A DNA stretch of 64,000 nucleotides, taken from contig JAECYW010000019.1 of NCBI GenBank assembly GCA_023014335.1, forward strand, positions 496,001 through 560,000, in the 5' to 3' direction. Origin of the DNA: Galerina marginata. Lineage: Eukaryota; Basidiomycota; Agaricomycetes; Agaricales; Galerinaceae. Below are positions 1 to 9,810 of this stretch, in pieces. The notes below the pieces were generated by a model that saw only the letters and a list, made by a program, of their open reading frames with translations, was not told where the DNA came from and searched no databases. Position 1 is the stretch's first letter. The number at the start of each line of letters is the position of its first letter. The position numbers and the translations under genes are program-made.

Positions 1-188
1 AGGTTTTCTTCAATGATTCCACTGAAGGTTCCAAATGAGATATCTGGAAATGCACTTTGAATTGGCACAGCAGCAGCCAGTGTAGCCATATTAAACCAGA
101 TCAAAAGCCAGACTAATAATGGAAAAAACGAGAGCATATGTGTGGCAGTAGAGACAACAAGTACAGTGATGTCCAAGAGTAAACGCAT
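1..188 (-). CDS. Possible membrane-protein exon, runs off the left edge
   Basis: An open minus-strand frame begins at an ATG at 188-186 (A at -3) and stays open to the window edge, about 62 codons. It is strongly hydrophobic, with one or two candidate membrane segments (around LVVSTATHMLSFF and LLVWLLIWF) followed by a more polar stretch. The frame is open upstream to about 240, where an AG could be an acceptor, so this may be an internal exon. It starts only about 100 bp beyond the stop of the neighbouring host gene, so it would be a separate, closely packed gene. I do not recognise the family. Short length and lack of a second exon make this tentative. Confidence 0.25.
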   Translation of the reverse strand, partial: MRLLLDITVLVVSTATHMLSFFPLLVWLLIWFNMATLAAAVPIQSAFPDISFGTFSGIIEEN

Positions 189-292
189 AGTGTTGGAAAT
201 AATACGGAGTGATCTGAAACCCAAACTCAGCCAGTAATCTTACACCAAGCGACACTTGAAATAGTACAGCTAATGTGAACCTAGAAAAAAAC

Positions 293-979
293 TTACTCAT
301 CAGAATCTTCTTCCGAAACAGCCTTTTTACCCTTCGAACTCGATGCTTTAGGCTTGGTTTTTGATCTCTCCTTGTCCCTTCTCTCCTTCTCCCTTTGCTT
401 CTTCTCCGTCTCGGCTAACTTCTTGTGAGCTCGCTTGTCGACCTTGTGATCCAATTCAGAAGTATGCATCTTGCGTGGACTGGATCTTTTAGGAGAAGAC
501 GCCTTTTGCTTTCCCTTGGCTTTCCGCTTGGCATCTTCGAGTTTCATCCAGTTTTCAAGCATAATGAATGTGAACTGCCTAGGATATGTAGTTTTTGGTG
601 GTGGTGGACCCCAGAGGTCATCGTCAGAAGGTGCATCCTCAGATTGTGTGAGCCATGCCTCCATAGCTGGATATTTCTCAGCACGGCCAAATTTCGTACG
701 CCACGTCTCGTAGAATTGGGACTTCGCAACAAAGATATCGATGAATTCGTGAAAATGAGGAAGGAATGGATCGTCTTCTGTTAAAGCACGCCAATCAACA
801 TCCTTTTTCAGAGCAGCAACTGAGTCTTTAGCCTTCTCTATAACTTTCCACTTTTGGTAGGCACCTATAAGACCACCTCCAGTATTTGGAAGATCAGGAT
901 CAATGTCCAAGTAGCTCAAGAGAAGATTTTTCCGGGAACGAGACATGTCCGATGGGCCGCCAGAAACACCATAAAGCGG
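293..979 (-). pseudogene. Host gene, 3' half (interrupted by the retrotransposon)
   Basis: This is the last part of a host gene whose 5' half lies at 18,481-20,401. The frame enters from the insertion point as LYGVSGGPSDMSRSRK, continues through a folded-looking acidic/aromatic segment (…YLDIDPDLPNTGG…, then a W-rich stretch with WGPPPP), and ends in a long charged Lys/Glu/Arg tail finishing EEDSDE with TAA at 295-293. The tail suggests a nuclear, nucleic-acid or chromatin associated protein, but I recognise no domain. No frame damage is visible apart from the insertion. An ATG (MSRSRK) occurs just inside, so a truncated product from the element's LTR is conceivable. Confidence 0.8.
976..979. 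repeat. Target-site duplication GCGG, left copy
   Basis: The four bases before the element's TG terminus are GCGG and the same four follow its CA terminus at 18,481-18,484. One copy must be dropped to rejoin the host exon in frame. A 5 bp duplication is not supported exactly (AGCGG versus GCGGA). Confidence 0.75.
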
Positions 980-2690
980 TGAGATGCTTGCTGCGGGGTG
1001 ACTCCGAAACACAAAAGAGACGCGGCCGTAGTAGATAGTTTTATCTCTCAATAAAACCAATCAACCAAACAACCAAAATCCCCTGTAAATCAGACTCTAC
1101 AAGTGACGCGGACAAAACACCCAATCAATCAATCAATATAATTGACTAGTTCTTTTTGGGAGGGACAGAGGTTTTATAATATCGAGAGTCAAACGAGATA
1201 TTCAAAGGTTACGCAGCCGCCGCGGACACTTCGTTAATTGACTTAAGCGACGCGGCCACCACAGAGGTGAACAGGTATAAAGTTTTTATTGGTATTTGGG
1301 GTCGATACTGGGACTACACTTCTTGTGTAACTGAGAAAACGGGCACTCGGGCGCGTACTGACTTGTCACTCGGGACACTGAACTCGACGTCTCTCGGGAC
1401 GCGTACTAACGAAACTTGGGCCACCAAAACCCTTTACTAACGTGAACGTGATAGATACTACAATGTCCAGAACAGTCTACAACCCTCGAAGTTGTTCCTG
1501 CTACAGTCCAGGTCTTAGACACGCGGCGCACTACCAAAGTACTCGTACCGCGGCTAATCGGATGGCCACTGAAGCCTTGTTCAAGTCAATAAAGACAGGT
1601 GAAATAGGATCGTTGTTCAAATCTCTCGAATAGTTATCACTCAGATCACAAAGGTGAAATTCCGTTATCAACGCGAACAATCAATTGTTTTGAAATTCCT
1701 CGAAGTCAAGTTACAATTTTAGAGACTCTTATTGTGCCGCGCAAACGACTGGAGTATAATCTCGTGGGTAGTAAATTGCTTGCCTCTACCTATGTAGTTC
1801 TACTGCTTTTATAGTACATTAGAGCTGATACATGTGATACATTCGCGTAAAACTACTTGACCAATCTTTAAGACGCGTCCGCGCGCCAATCTGTATGACT
1901 TCAATATCCCGCGTTATCTGTGTGACCTCATCAGACATCATCTTTGGTAGGTGCTGACTCAAGTAGAACGCGTAAGCTTTTCTGATTGGTCGGCTCCTGA
2001 CTCGGCTTGTCGGCCGCGTCTGATATTTCTTCTATTTTTAGCCCATCTGATGCCCAGAGAACTTGGAGGTTCTCGGTCATCCCGGACGCGTCCGTATCTA
2101 ATCTCACTAGAGTCCATGCTGACGCGAACTTGCACAGTCATCCATCTTAGAGGACGTCGGCGAGACGCGGCATCTCTAGGGACGCGTTTGTCGTCATCAG
2201 TTGTCTGATGTCAGCAAGTTCCAGACCAGTCCTCGTCTATTTTTATATGTCCGAGTCATCCGATGCTTCTTCGGTCTGGCCGCGGCAATTGCCGTGACGC
2301 GATGCTGAGAAGGAGAAACTCCGTCCATTGCCTAATGCGGAGGCGCGCGCTAACTTCATTGGCGCTTATCGTGGCCCCATAACCTCGGATAGTAGTCCTT
2401 TCTATTTGTACTAGAGACCTGCACTTTCGATTTACTTGTCCAGGCTGGCCCGCGTTCACAATACCAGGAGTCCGCGGCCTTAATGTACAGATTTAATTGA
2501 TTCTGTAGTTATAAGTCCGTTCTGCTCGCGGCACCTCGTCGCGTACAGTAGTTTCCTCTAGTCTATGCAGCGTATCTGACTACTCGGACTATTAAATAGT
2601 CACTGCATAGATACTTATTCTAAGTTCAAAAATTATATAGGGTTCGCGAAATGCAAAGATTTCAGGGCTAGTTTCAAGGCCGTCCCTTCA
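980..2690 (-). repeat. Long terminal repeat, 3' LTR of the element
   Basis: 1,711 bp, beginning TGAGATGC and ending CCCTTCA on the plus strand, and matching 16,770-18,480 at a constant offset of 15,790 with no difference that I could see. A minus-strand TATAAAA near 1,164-1,170 would be a candidate promoter, leaving about 160 bp of R/U5. AATAAA words occur nearby on both strands (about 1,049 plus, 1,278 minus). About 28 CGCG words occur at fairly even spacing. Small frames inside (for example 1,442-1,633) are duplicated in the other LTR and are not taken as genes. Confidence 0.95.
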
Positions 2691-2700
2691 TCTCCCCCCA
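2691..2700 (-). other. Polypurine tract of the retrotransposon
   Basis: On the minus strand the sequence directly before the 3' LTR is TTGGGGGGAGA, a purine run abutting the LTR as expected for the plus-strand DNA synthesis primer. It is followed inward by an 8 bp perfect inverted repeat (2,709-2,728). Confidence 0.8.
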
Positions 2701-2708
2701 ACTTAGAT

Positions 2709-2728
2709 GTTGACTGTCCCCAGTCAAC
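2709..2728. other. Hairpin next to the polypurine tract
   Basis: GTTGACTG and CAGTCAAC form a perfect 8 bp stem around a TCCC loop. The same arrangement with a different stem sequence occurs at 5,442-5,460. It overlaps the first possible ATG (2,707) of the cargo reading frame. Confidence 0.7.
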
Positions 2729-3081
2729 GGCGTTCGGTCATGGTCCGTGCATCCTCTTTGTCTTGGCAGTTCTGCAAATCGCGCCTTCTTACTGGCCAGT
2801 CCGGGAGACGCGGTCTTCTTCTGGGTTCGAATGTTTCCACGCCCGAGCTTAAATCGCGCCTGGACCCGAAATCGAAGAAATTAGACTCGCCGCAACCCAT
2901 TTTCCGCTCCCGTGCAATTCATGATTCGCAGGGTCGCGTCGATCCTGTGTCGCGTTCTCTCAGGTTAAGCTTTTCCCTGACTCACTGTGACGCGTCGTCT
3001 TTGGGGTATTTAATCCGTCCCCAATTCCTCGTCGAAGTCCCCATTCTTTCTTTCTTTCTTTTCACTCCACCTCGCCTCCTC

Positions 3082-5131
3082 ATGCTCAGTGACGCGTTCC
3101 TCGACTACCGCTGCGACCCCGATGTCCCGCCCACCGTTCTGGCCGCGGTGACGCGCCTCTGGGACGCCCTCGTCATTCAACTGCCGCGTATTCTTCGGTA
3201 TTACCCCAGCGCCGAGTCGTTCGAGCTGATCGCGACCGTCCTCGAGGAACAGTATGAAAACTGTGTAAGTTAATCCTCCCTTCTTTTCCTTATTGTTTGT
3301 CATGTTCTGACCTTAACTTTTCTTTAGGTCCTCATACGTCGTCATTACCACAGTCGGGACGCGCCTGTCGAGCCCTACAACATTCGCCGCGTCCGCAATC
3401 GGGTTCTCGACTTGGTCCAGCGCTCTCCAGCAGGCGACTTGTGGGCCAAACGTTATCAGCCCCTCCTGCCCGCGGACACTCCGGAGGTATATTATTTCCT
3501 TTTTCCTTCTATCTTTTCCTCATTTTCTGACTTTCTTTTGGTGCTCCCCCCTCTTTTCGACCCTCTTTTAGCCCGAGGATATCTATCCACTCGATCAGCT
3601 CGATTTCGATGTCAACCTTGGTATGCGGAACATCAAGAACAAGACCAAGATCCCCTACGCTGAGGAGAGTGACGAGGACGAGACCCCTGCCGCGCCAATG
3701 GACACGCCTATGGACACGCCGATGGAGACGCCCGGAGAGACGCCTGCGGTGGAGGAAGAGCAGGGACCCGACGAAGAGGCCGAGGACGAGGACCCGCGTC
3801 CCCCCAAGAAAGCTAAGTTATCGAAGGGATCCACTCCTAAGCTCCGCCGCAGCCACCGCGGTAAGTAACCTGTTTTCTTATATCTTCCTTTTTGTACTAA
3901 CTAGATCTTGTCTTTACAATAGTTAAACCTTCTCTTCAGAGGCGGGGCCCCGACCCTGGTATTTGGAGAAAGAGTCCTCCGGTTTCCCGGAGGACTCGTA
4001 GTACCCGCGCCTCATCGTCGAAGGCCATCCTGACTTCCTCTTCTTCGGAAGGGGAGGACAAGGCGTCGGAGACCGTTGTGGTCGCGCGTCCGTTGAAGCG
4101 GAAGGCCGGCTCTCGTCCTCCTATCAAGGACTCTAGCAAGCGCCGGGGCACCAATCTTCGTCGGGAGATTGAGGACAACCCTGGCATCCCTCTCCCTGCT
4201 CACGAAGTGCTCCCCTCGCTTTTAACCATTAACGATGTCGCGCGTCTCGCTCGCGACAATATGCAGGTAAGTCCTTATATTTTCCTTTTCGTGCCGCTAA
4301 GTCTTATGTCTTTCTTTTAGCCCGACAATCGTTGCCAGACCTGCCGCGACCTTAACCGTTCCAAGTCGGTCTGCGCCTACCGCGGCGAGAATGAGAAATG
4401 CCGTGCTTGTGCGGTCAGCAAGTATCGATGCGACTTCCAAATGGCCTCCGTCGAGCGCGAACGCGGCCGGAATGTTAGCCATTCCATTGGTGAAGAGTCT
4501 CTTGCTAGTAAGCGCTTGTTTCTTAATCTTTTTCTTCCCTAACTCCTTCTTTTCAGACCTGCGATGCCTTATCGAGGAAAGCGAGCGCGAGACCCTCCAA
4601 CGCGCCGTGCTCCTTCGACTCGTCAATGGTCATGACGCTCGTATCCGGGAGATCCAGCGCGCTGGGCGCGACATTATCTTTGCCATGTTGCGTCGCTCGA
4701 ACTTGGCCGATCTCCAGCCTGCCATTACCGACAATCTTACTACCATGGCCGCGCTCTGGACCGCCCTCCGCGATCCCGAGGTCCTTTTCGATGTTTTAGA
4801 CGGTACCGCGCCTTTTTACGAAAACAACATGTCCCTTACCGACGTACTCGATTTATTGCCCGCGGCTCACCGCGTCACTCTCCTCGAACAGGTCCAGCAG
4901 GGCATCCTCAATCTGGATGGCCATGTGTCTAGTGGCAGTTCGGACTCCAGTTCCGACGAGTCTGAGGACGAGGCTCCTGCTCATCCCCTGGTCGACCTCG
5001 AGGCTCAGGAGTCGGATGGGGAGGAATCTGATGCCGCCGCGGCTGATGAAGACGCCGTTGGGCCCGCTCAGGTTGCTCCCGGGGCTAGTTCCGACGAGTC
5101 CACCGAATCCAGCTCCTCAGATGAAGAGTAG
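3082..5131 (+). CDS. Cargo gene A: zinc-cluster protein with acidic tail
   Basis: Six exons join in perfect phase: 3082-3264, 3328-3486, 3572-3860, 3923-4266, 4321-4507, 4557-5131, giving about 578 residues ending in TAG. Residues in exon 5 form a six-cysteine cluster, C-x2-C-x10-C-x8-C-x2-C-x6-C (CQTC … CRAC … C), resembling but not identical to fungal Zn2Cys6 DNA-binding clusters. Exon 3 carries repeated MDTPMDTPMETP-type motifs and acidic runs, exon 4 is basic and Ser-rich, and the C-terminus is a Ser/Glu/Asp tail (ESSSSDEE). A DNA-binding or chromatin role is inferred from this layout. The frame is open upstream to ATGs at 2,707 and 2,743, so a longer N-terminus is possible; I chose 3,082 because upstream residues look non-coding. 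It is transcribed away from the left LTR, opposite to gag-pol. Confidence 0.8.
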
Positions 5132-5372
5132 GTGGGCTGGGTAGTTATCTTTTTGTTGTATCATTTACTCTTGCTACACCTCGTCTTTCCGTTTCGTCGC
5201 GATCGTTCTTTTGTAGACTACTAGTTTAGCTCTTAGGTATTTTGAAGGCTTTTATATCTAAGTAACTAGTAGTTCTTTTGTTTTCTATAGTCAAAATTAT
5301 AAAGCCTTTTTCTTGTTAAACTTTGCTTGATTCTCGATCTGTCTGATCCTCTATAATGTCTTTGTGAGGTTT

Positions 5373-5394
5373 AATAAAATTTGAAAATTTTATT
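5373..5394. terminator. Palindromic two-way poly(A) signal
   Basis: AATAAAATTT and AAATTTTATT form a perfect 10 bp inverted repeat around GA, so AATAAA is present on both strands. It lies about 240 bp past the stop of cargo gene A and could end transcripts from either direction. Confidence 0.45.
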
Positions 5395-5420
5395 GGTACT
5401 ATTTTATGGCGCGCGGCAGC

Positions 5421-5460
5421 CTCTCTCCCCCCAACTTAAATATCAACTGTCCCAGTTGAT
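5421..5460 (-). other. Second polypurine tract with hairpin (possible central PPT)
   Basis: The TCTCCCCCCAACTTA block at 5,424 repeats that at 2,691, and is followed by ATCAACTG-TCC-CAGTTGAT, a perfect 8 bp stem at 5,442-5,460. Stem bases differ from the 2,709-2,728 copy but pairing is kept. On the element's sense strand this is an internal purine run like a central polypurine tract. Confidence 0.6.
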
Positions 5461-5628
5461 CAGCAGTGCTGACTAAATCAAATAATACTGCTCATCAATA
5501 TTACAGATCGAGATCGTAACGGGTGGGTTGAGTTTACAGCCGCCGCGTCCATGACCAAAATTAATCAGAAGCTTCATTGAGTCTATCAGTATAAAATCTG
5601 TTTTGGCCAAGAGTAGTTCTAGGCAGTC

Positions 5629-7314
5629 ATGTCTTTCTCGACGATATCCTCGCCTTCCCCTCCGCTTGAAGACGTTTCTTATTTCGACGCGACACCATAT
5701 AGCGCCATTGATCGTCATTTTGCCTGCTATCCCATCAATATCCGCAATAATCCTCGCTGGTTACAGCATTATCACCATTATCTGGCGCTCGTGAAACGCG
5801 CTTATAGTGATTACGTTCACGCGGCTGTTGGTAATCGAGGCGCGGCCGCAACACTTGGCATACCAATGGATGCTTTGAAGAAGCTGACCCGCCGAATGGT
5901 TCTTCACTCTTTTTCTATCTATAAGCTGTTACTAAAATTGTAATAACAGCTTCAGGTTCCCGACGCCTATATTGTATATGGATCCGAGTTCGCGGAAATC
6001 TATCAGCGCGTCACCAATCGATGGATTGTTGCTCAGACATTCAATCCTGGTGTCGCGTCCAGCAGTACAGGTCGTCGTGTCCTTCGGTCTATGATGCGCC
6101 CAGATTTACCATTACTCCCTCGTTATTCATCTGTAAGTCTCAAGGTTCTTAATGATTCATTCCAATAACAATAAACGATCTTTAGGAAATATACGAGGCC
6201 TGGCGTTTCGGCAACGCCTACCTCAGCGACCGTCAGTTCGCGGTTGTTCTGGACTCGGCCTGGGAGTCCGTAACACTCCTTCGCATTCACAGTAGGCGTC
6301 GTGAGTACGCGGGCATAGAAAGTTCCATGTACGCGGGCTATTCAGCCGCTGCATTGGAAGTGGAAGGGACGCGGACCTTGACCCCGGCCGTTTTGGTGGA
6401 CTCTGGATCAGCTTGTGATTATGCGTTGTAGTCATACGGAACCAATTCTCGTCCTTAGTCAATGACCATTATCATCTTATCCTTGCTAAATTATCATTTA
6501 AGAGGCTTGGGTTCTATCCGGGACGTAGTCAAACGATCTTGCTACATGTCCCTACACTTCTCCTTTGCTACCATTCTTGACAACGAGAAGGAGTTCTTCC
6601 TTCTCGCCGCAATTATTGATCACACACGCGCCGACTTAGTCTATGACGATGCTACGCAAGCTATCTTGGATGCTGCCGATGCTCGTCGCGCCGCTTTCTG
6701 CGAGCTGGTGGCCGCCGCGGCGCCACTTAGAACGGACTTTGTGCCTCCCATCGATGCTCTCGTAGCGTGGACCGAAACTTTTGTGCGTACCTGTTGAAGC
6801 TTTTGACTTCTGTTTGACTCAATCCCGTCTCGATTAAAGCTCCAATTTCCTGCCGAATTGATAGAATTCGGTACCCCCGTCGCGCTACACTTCCTGGGGA
6901 TAGCCAGTCAATGGGTTTACTTGATCAAAGCTCGCGCGCGCCCGGGAGTTGCAGAAGTCGCGGTCCAGCGTCATGTGTCCCACGCCGCGGGGGGCATGCT
7001 AGAGATGATGGTAGAGCCCAGCATTCCTACCTTGAAGGTCGCGGACGAGGTATGCTTCTCTTTTGCTCGGTCTCTTTTTACACCTTCTGATGGTCTGGGA
7101 TCAGACTCTTCAAGCGGTCTGGATGACCGGAAACCTGTCGTACCATTCCGCTTTCAACTTCGCGCGCTCAGAGGCTGACGAGCAAGCAGAGATGTGTTAC
7201 GTTAGGGCGATTGGGTGGGCAGTTAACGAGCAAGCCTTGCGGTTCCCCGTCCAGCATCATCCCGCTCTTCGTCCCTTTGCGATGGATATGTCCCAAGAAA
7301 CTCCGTCTGATTAA
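5629..7314 (+). CDS. Cargo gene B, unknown protein
   Basis: Exons read 5629-5898, 5956-6132, 6186-about 6436, about 6501-6782, 6840-7049 and 7105-7314 with TAA at the end. All junctions keep phase except the third/fourth, where the donor is unclear (a GC|GTTG site would fit) and a small defect cannot be excluded. The first donor is also a non-consensus GTTCTT. The protein is mostly helical-looking and not repetitive, about 450 residues, with no motif I can name. The last two exons resemble those of cargo gene C (an A-V-W..GN/RN..Y motif and a F/YGT.VA stretch), suggesting tandem duplication inside the element. It starts 170 bp after the internal polypurine tract. Confidence 0.6.
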
Positions 7315-7414
7315 ACACGATTTCTGTATGCCTGTTATAGAATTACTGGCCGCGGCCCAAAACTATAAAATTAAGACTATTTTTCCGCGTCCACTATCTT
7401 CTTCGAAAAGACCA

Positions 7415-8071
7415 ATGCCAGCCTTCCTCAGTGCTGAAGATAGTGCTCCGTCTTCCTTCTACGAGCCCGCGCTGCCCGATTGCTTGCTCGTTCCTCAGGC
7501 TCTCTTTAGAGAAGCGTTTGCCGCGGCTGGTAATGCTGCGGGCAATTTCTCTTTCGATGCCCTCTACGATCTTTCCAATGCTTTGGTGTGTATCTTGTTG
7601 CCGCGGATCCTATTTCTGTGGCAACCCAAAACTGACTTATACTCGTCTAGGCCTCAGTCGGTTCCCCGCCTATAGTCTACGGGACCGCCGTGGCGGACGC
7701 GTACATCGAGGTTTACACCGTCTGGCTACAATTTTCGGAATCCCTTCGGTCCTTCGAGTTGATCCCACCCGCTTTCAAGTCCCTCATGCTCTGTCCTGAG
7801 GTCCCGCGTCTCCCTCAAACATTTGGGGTACGCGGTCGTTACTCTCGGTTATCTTTTTCTGATCGCGATTTTTCTTTATCAGGGTCTCCACGCGGTCTGG
7901 CAAATTCGAAACATTGATTACCAGAAATTTCAGAAGCGCGTTAGTGAAGAGGAGTACATGCGATGCAACTTCCATCGCATTCTCGAGTATGCTGAGCTGG
8001 AGAAGACTTTTCGACCTGTTCGCGACTTCTTCCACCATCCTGAGGCAATAACCGGAAGCATCTTAGTCTAG
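7415..8071 (+). CDS. Cargo gene C, unknown protein, paralogue of B
   Basis: Three exons (7415-7585, 7651-7827, 7883-8071) join in phase 0 to give 178 residues ending in TAG. The first exon has a FAAAGNAAGNFSFDALYDL segment, the second a YGTAVADAY stretch similar to FGTPVALHF in gene B, and the third begins GLHAVWQIRN, matching TLQAVWMTGN in gene B. It looks like a shorter duplicate of the C-terminal half of B. No known domain is recognised and no signal peptide or membrane segment is seen. It lies 100 bp after B on the same strand. Confidence 0.6.
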
Positions 8072-8426
8072 ATGATGTGTATCAGATGGTTCCGTTAATG
8101 TGATCAGTGATCGTTTCTATATCGGGGTAACGAATTTCCAATAGTGGTAAAGCGTCCGATCAAATGACCCGCCTTTATTATGTTGGCGCGTCGCGATAGC
8201 GTACGCGCTATTGCGTAGCTACTGCGTACGCCATTCATGTGTTATTGCTTACGTCCTGTCTCTTACGAGACTGGTCATGAAGATGACTTTTAGGCTCTAT
8301 GCAGTGTACACAGTGCAGCGTAGACGCTCGATTTTTCCTGAACGGTCCGCCCTGCCGCGTCGCTTTTGCCAGACTATAAGTTCAACTGGGCGTCCACCTG
8401 GGATTCCCTACCCAATCTTTCCTATA
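8072..8426. other. Spacer between cargo genes C and D
   Basis: A CGCG-rich stretch with a short imperfect palindromic block around 8,187-8,235 (repeats of GCGTAC, GCGCTA and TGCGTA). An open plus frame from 8,211 runs into gene D but has no matching splice pattern. No separate gene is supported. Confidence 0.5.
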
Positions 8427-9712
8427 ATGCGCGCCGCACTTAACCCTTCCTTAGAGGATGCCGTTAGGCAAACCTTCTATATTATGCATCACACCACCCC
8501 CGAGTCTCCTCACGACATTAAGTCTATAGGTAGCCTTTGGAGTGGTTTGATCGACGCGGCCAAGTACATTGTGAGCCGCGTCCCCCTTTCATTTCCTTTC
8601 TATACTAAAGTATCCTTTATCTTTCTCAGTCAGGTTGGGTCGAACAACCTTACCAGGTCCAGGAGGCCGGTAAAGCCGCTAGGGATATCCCTTTCGGTAT
8701 ACGCCGCGCCTTTCAAGACTACAAGAAAGCTTATCCGACCAAGTTCACCGAGTACCCCCAGGAGTATCGTCTTATGGCTCGACTCTGCAAGATCATCCAG
8801 GAGATCAGGGATAAACCTGCTCCCCCAGTAAGTCTAGTTGTTTCTTCAATCCCTGCTTGTTGCTAAACTTTGTTTATCCTGTTTCCATTAGACGAACAAG
8901 CAGCTTAGCCGCAATGGACTTGAACGCGGCATGGACAGGGACGAAGACCAGGTATCTAACTTATCTTTCTTGCCGCGGCCTCTCACTAAAGAGGATCGAT
9001 TTTCAGGACGACTCCGAGGAGGTAAAGCTCATCCTCCCTGGTACATTTGTTACCACTCTCTTGACGCGCGCGTTCCAGGCTATGGTGGTGGACGACGAGG
9101 GCGGGCCTGGTGGTAGTCAACCACCTGCCGCGTCTGGTGGAGATCGTACTTTGCGCTTCAAGAAGAAGCAGACCCCTACCAAGGTACGCAACCCACCTCG
9201 CTCTTTCGTCCATCAGAAGAAACCTAAGCCTGGGCCGCGTCCACCAGTCTGCGGAGAAGCCTCGTGCCGACGTGAGTTTACAACTCTTCTTTTATTGTAG
9301 AACCGATACTTATAGGCTTCCTACTTTCTGTAGACCACAAAGTCCAACCCTGCCCCTTCCTCAAAAAGGTCAAAGCCGAGTCATCCCGTCGCCGACGGTA
9401 AGTTAACAATCTTTACTTTTCCCTATCTTTATTCTAAACCCTTCCTTAGGGGCGCCCCATGCTGAGCTATCAGCTGGGATGCTCCAAGAGGCTTCTGAAC
9501 TCGCGTCGTCCAGTGCTCTTCCGACTGATCGGGAGGGTATTGACCGTCAGATCGCGATGTTGAACGGAGATTTAGGTGACTATGCTTATAAGGTCGCCTA
9601 TAATCTTCGTCAGCGCGAGATAGCTTTGGCCGAATTGACTAAGCTTAAAGAAGCTCGTTTATCCATGGAGGTCCCAATTGAAGTCGAAGAGGAGGTGGTT
9701 GAGGTTAATTAA
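8427..9712 (+). CDS. Cargo gene D, basic/coiled-coil protein
   Basis: Eight exons join with consistent phase: 8427-8570, 8630-8827, 8892-8951, 9007-9021 (a 15 nt micro-exon), 9079-9183, 9248-9271, 9334-9397, 9450-9712, total 290 residues. The middle is acidic then Gly/Lys-rich (LRFKKKQTPTK, SSKRSKPSHP), and the C-terminal ~85 residues form a likely coiled coil (RQREIALAELTKLKEARL) with a Val/Glu tail. Function unknown; oligomerisation through the coiled coil is inferred. It ends 98 bp from the end of pol, in convergent orientation. Eight in-phase exons with no stop argue for purifying selection on the antisense strand of a retrotransposon. Confidence 0.7.
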
Positions 9713-9810
9713 AACGACGCGTCAATGTCTAGGTTTTTCCCATAGTAGACTAGTCTCTTCTACTTAGGCACTTTTTCCTAAATATCAAGCAAATTTTTGC
9801 CCGCGTCACT

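Larger units (their letters stand above)
5132..5628. other. Spacer between cargo genes A and B
   Basis: No gene seen. It contains AT-rich 3' sequence of gene A, a 22 bp palindromic AATAAA unit, the second polypurine/hairpin module, and the likely promoter of gene B (TATAAAAT near 5,591). Confidence 0.6.

Noticed and set aside
1442..2459. Small open frames in the LTR, repeated at 17,232-18,249
   Set aside because: They are identical because the LTRs are; no start context, splice chain or family features.
2815..2835. tRNA B-box-like GGGTTCGAATG
   Set aside because: No matching A-box or cloverleaf around it. No credible tRNA or rRNA gene was found in the window.
2691..9720. Cargo as an independent nested insertion in a normal-sized retrotransposon
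   Set aside because: No terminal repeats or target duplication separate it from pol, the polypurine tract abuts the LTR at its far side, and the CGCG pattern is continuous. Not fully excluded without other copies.
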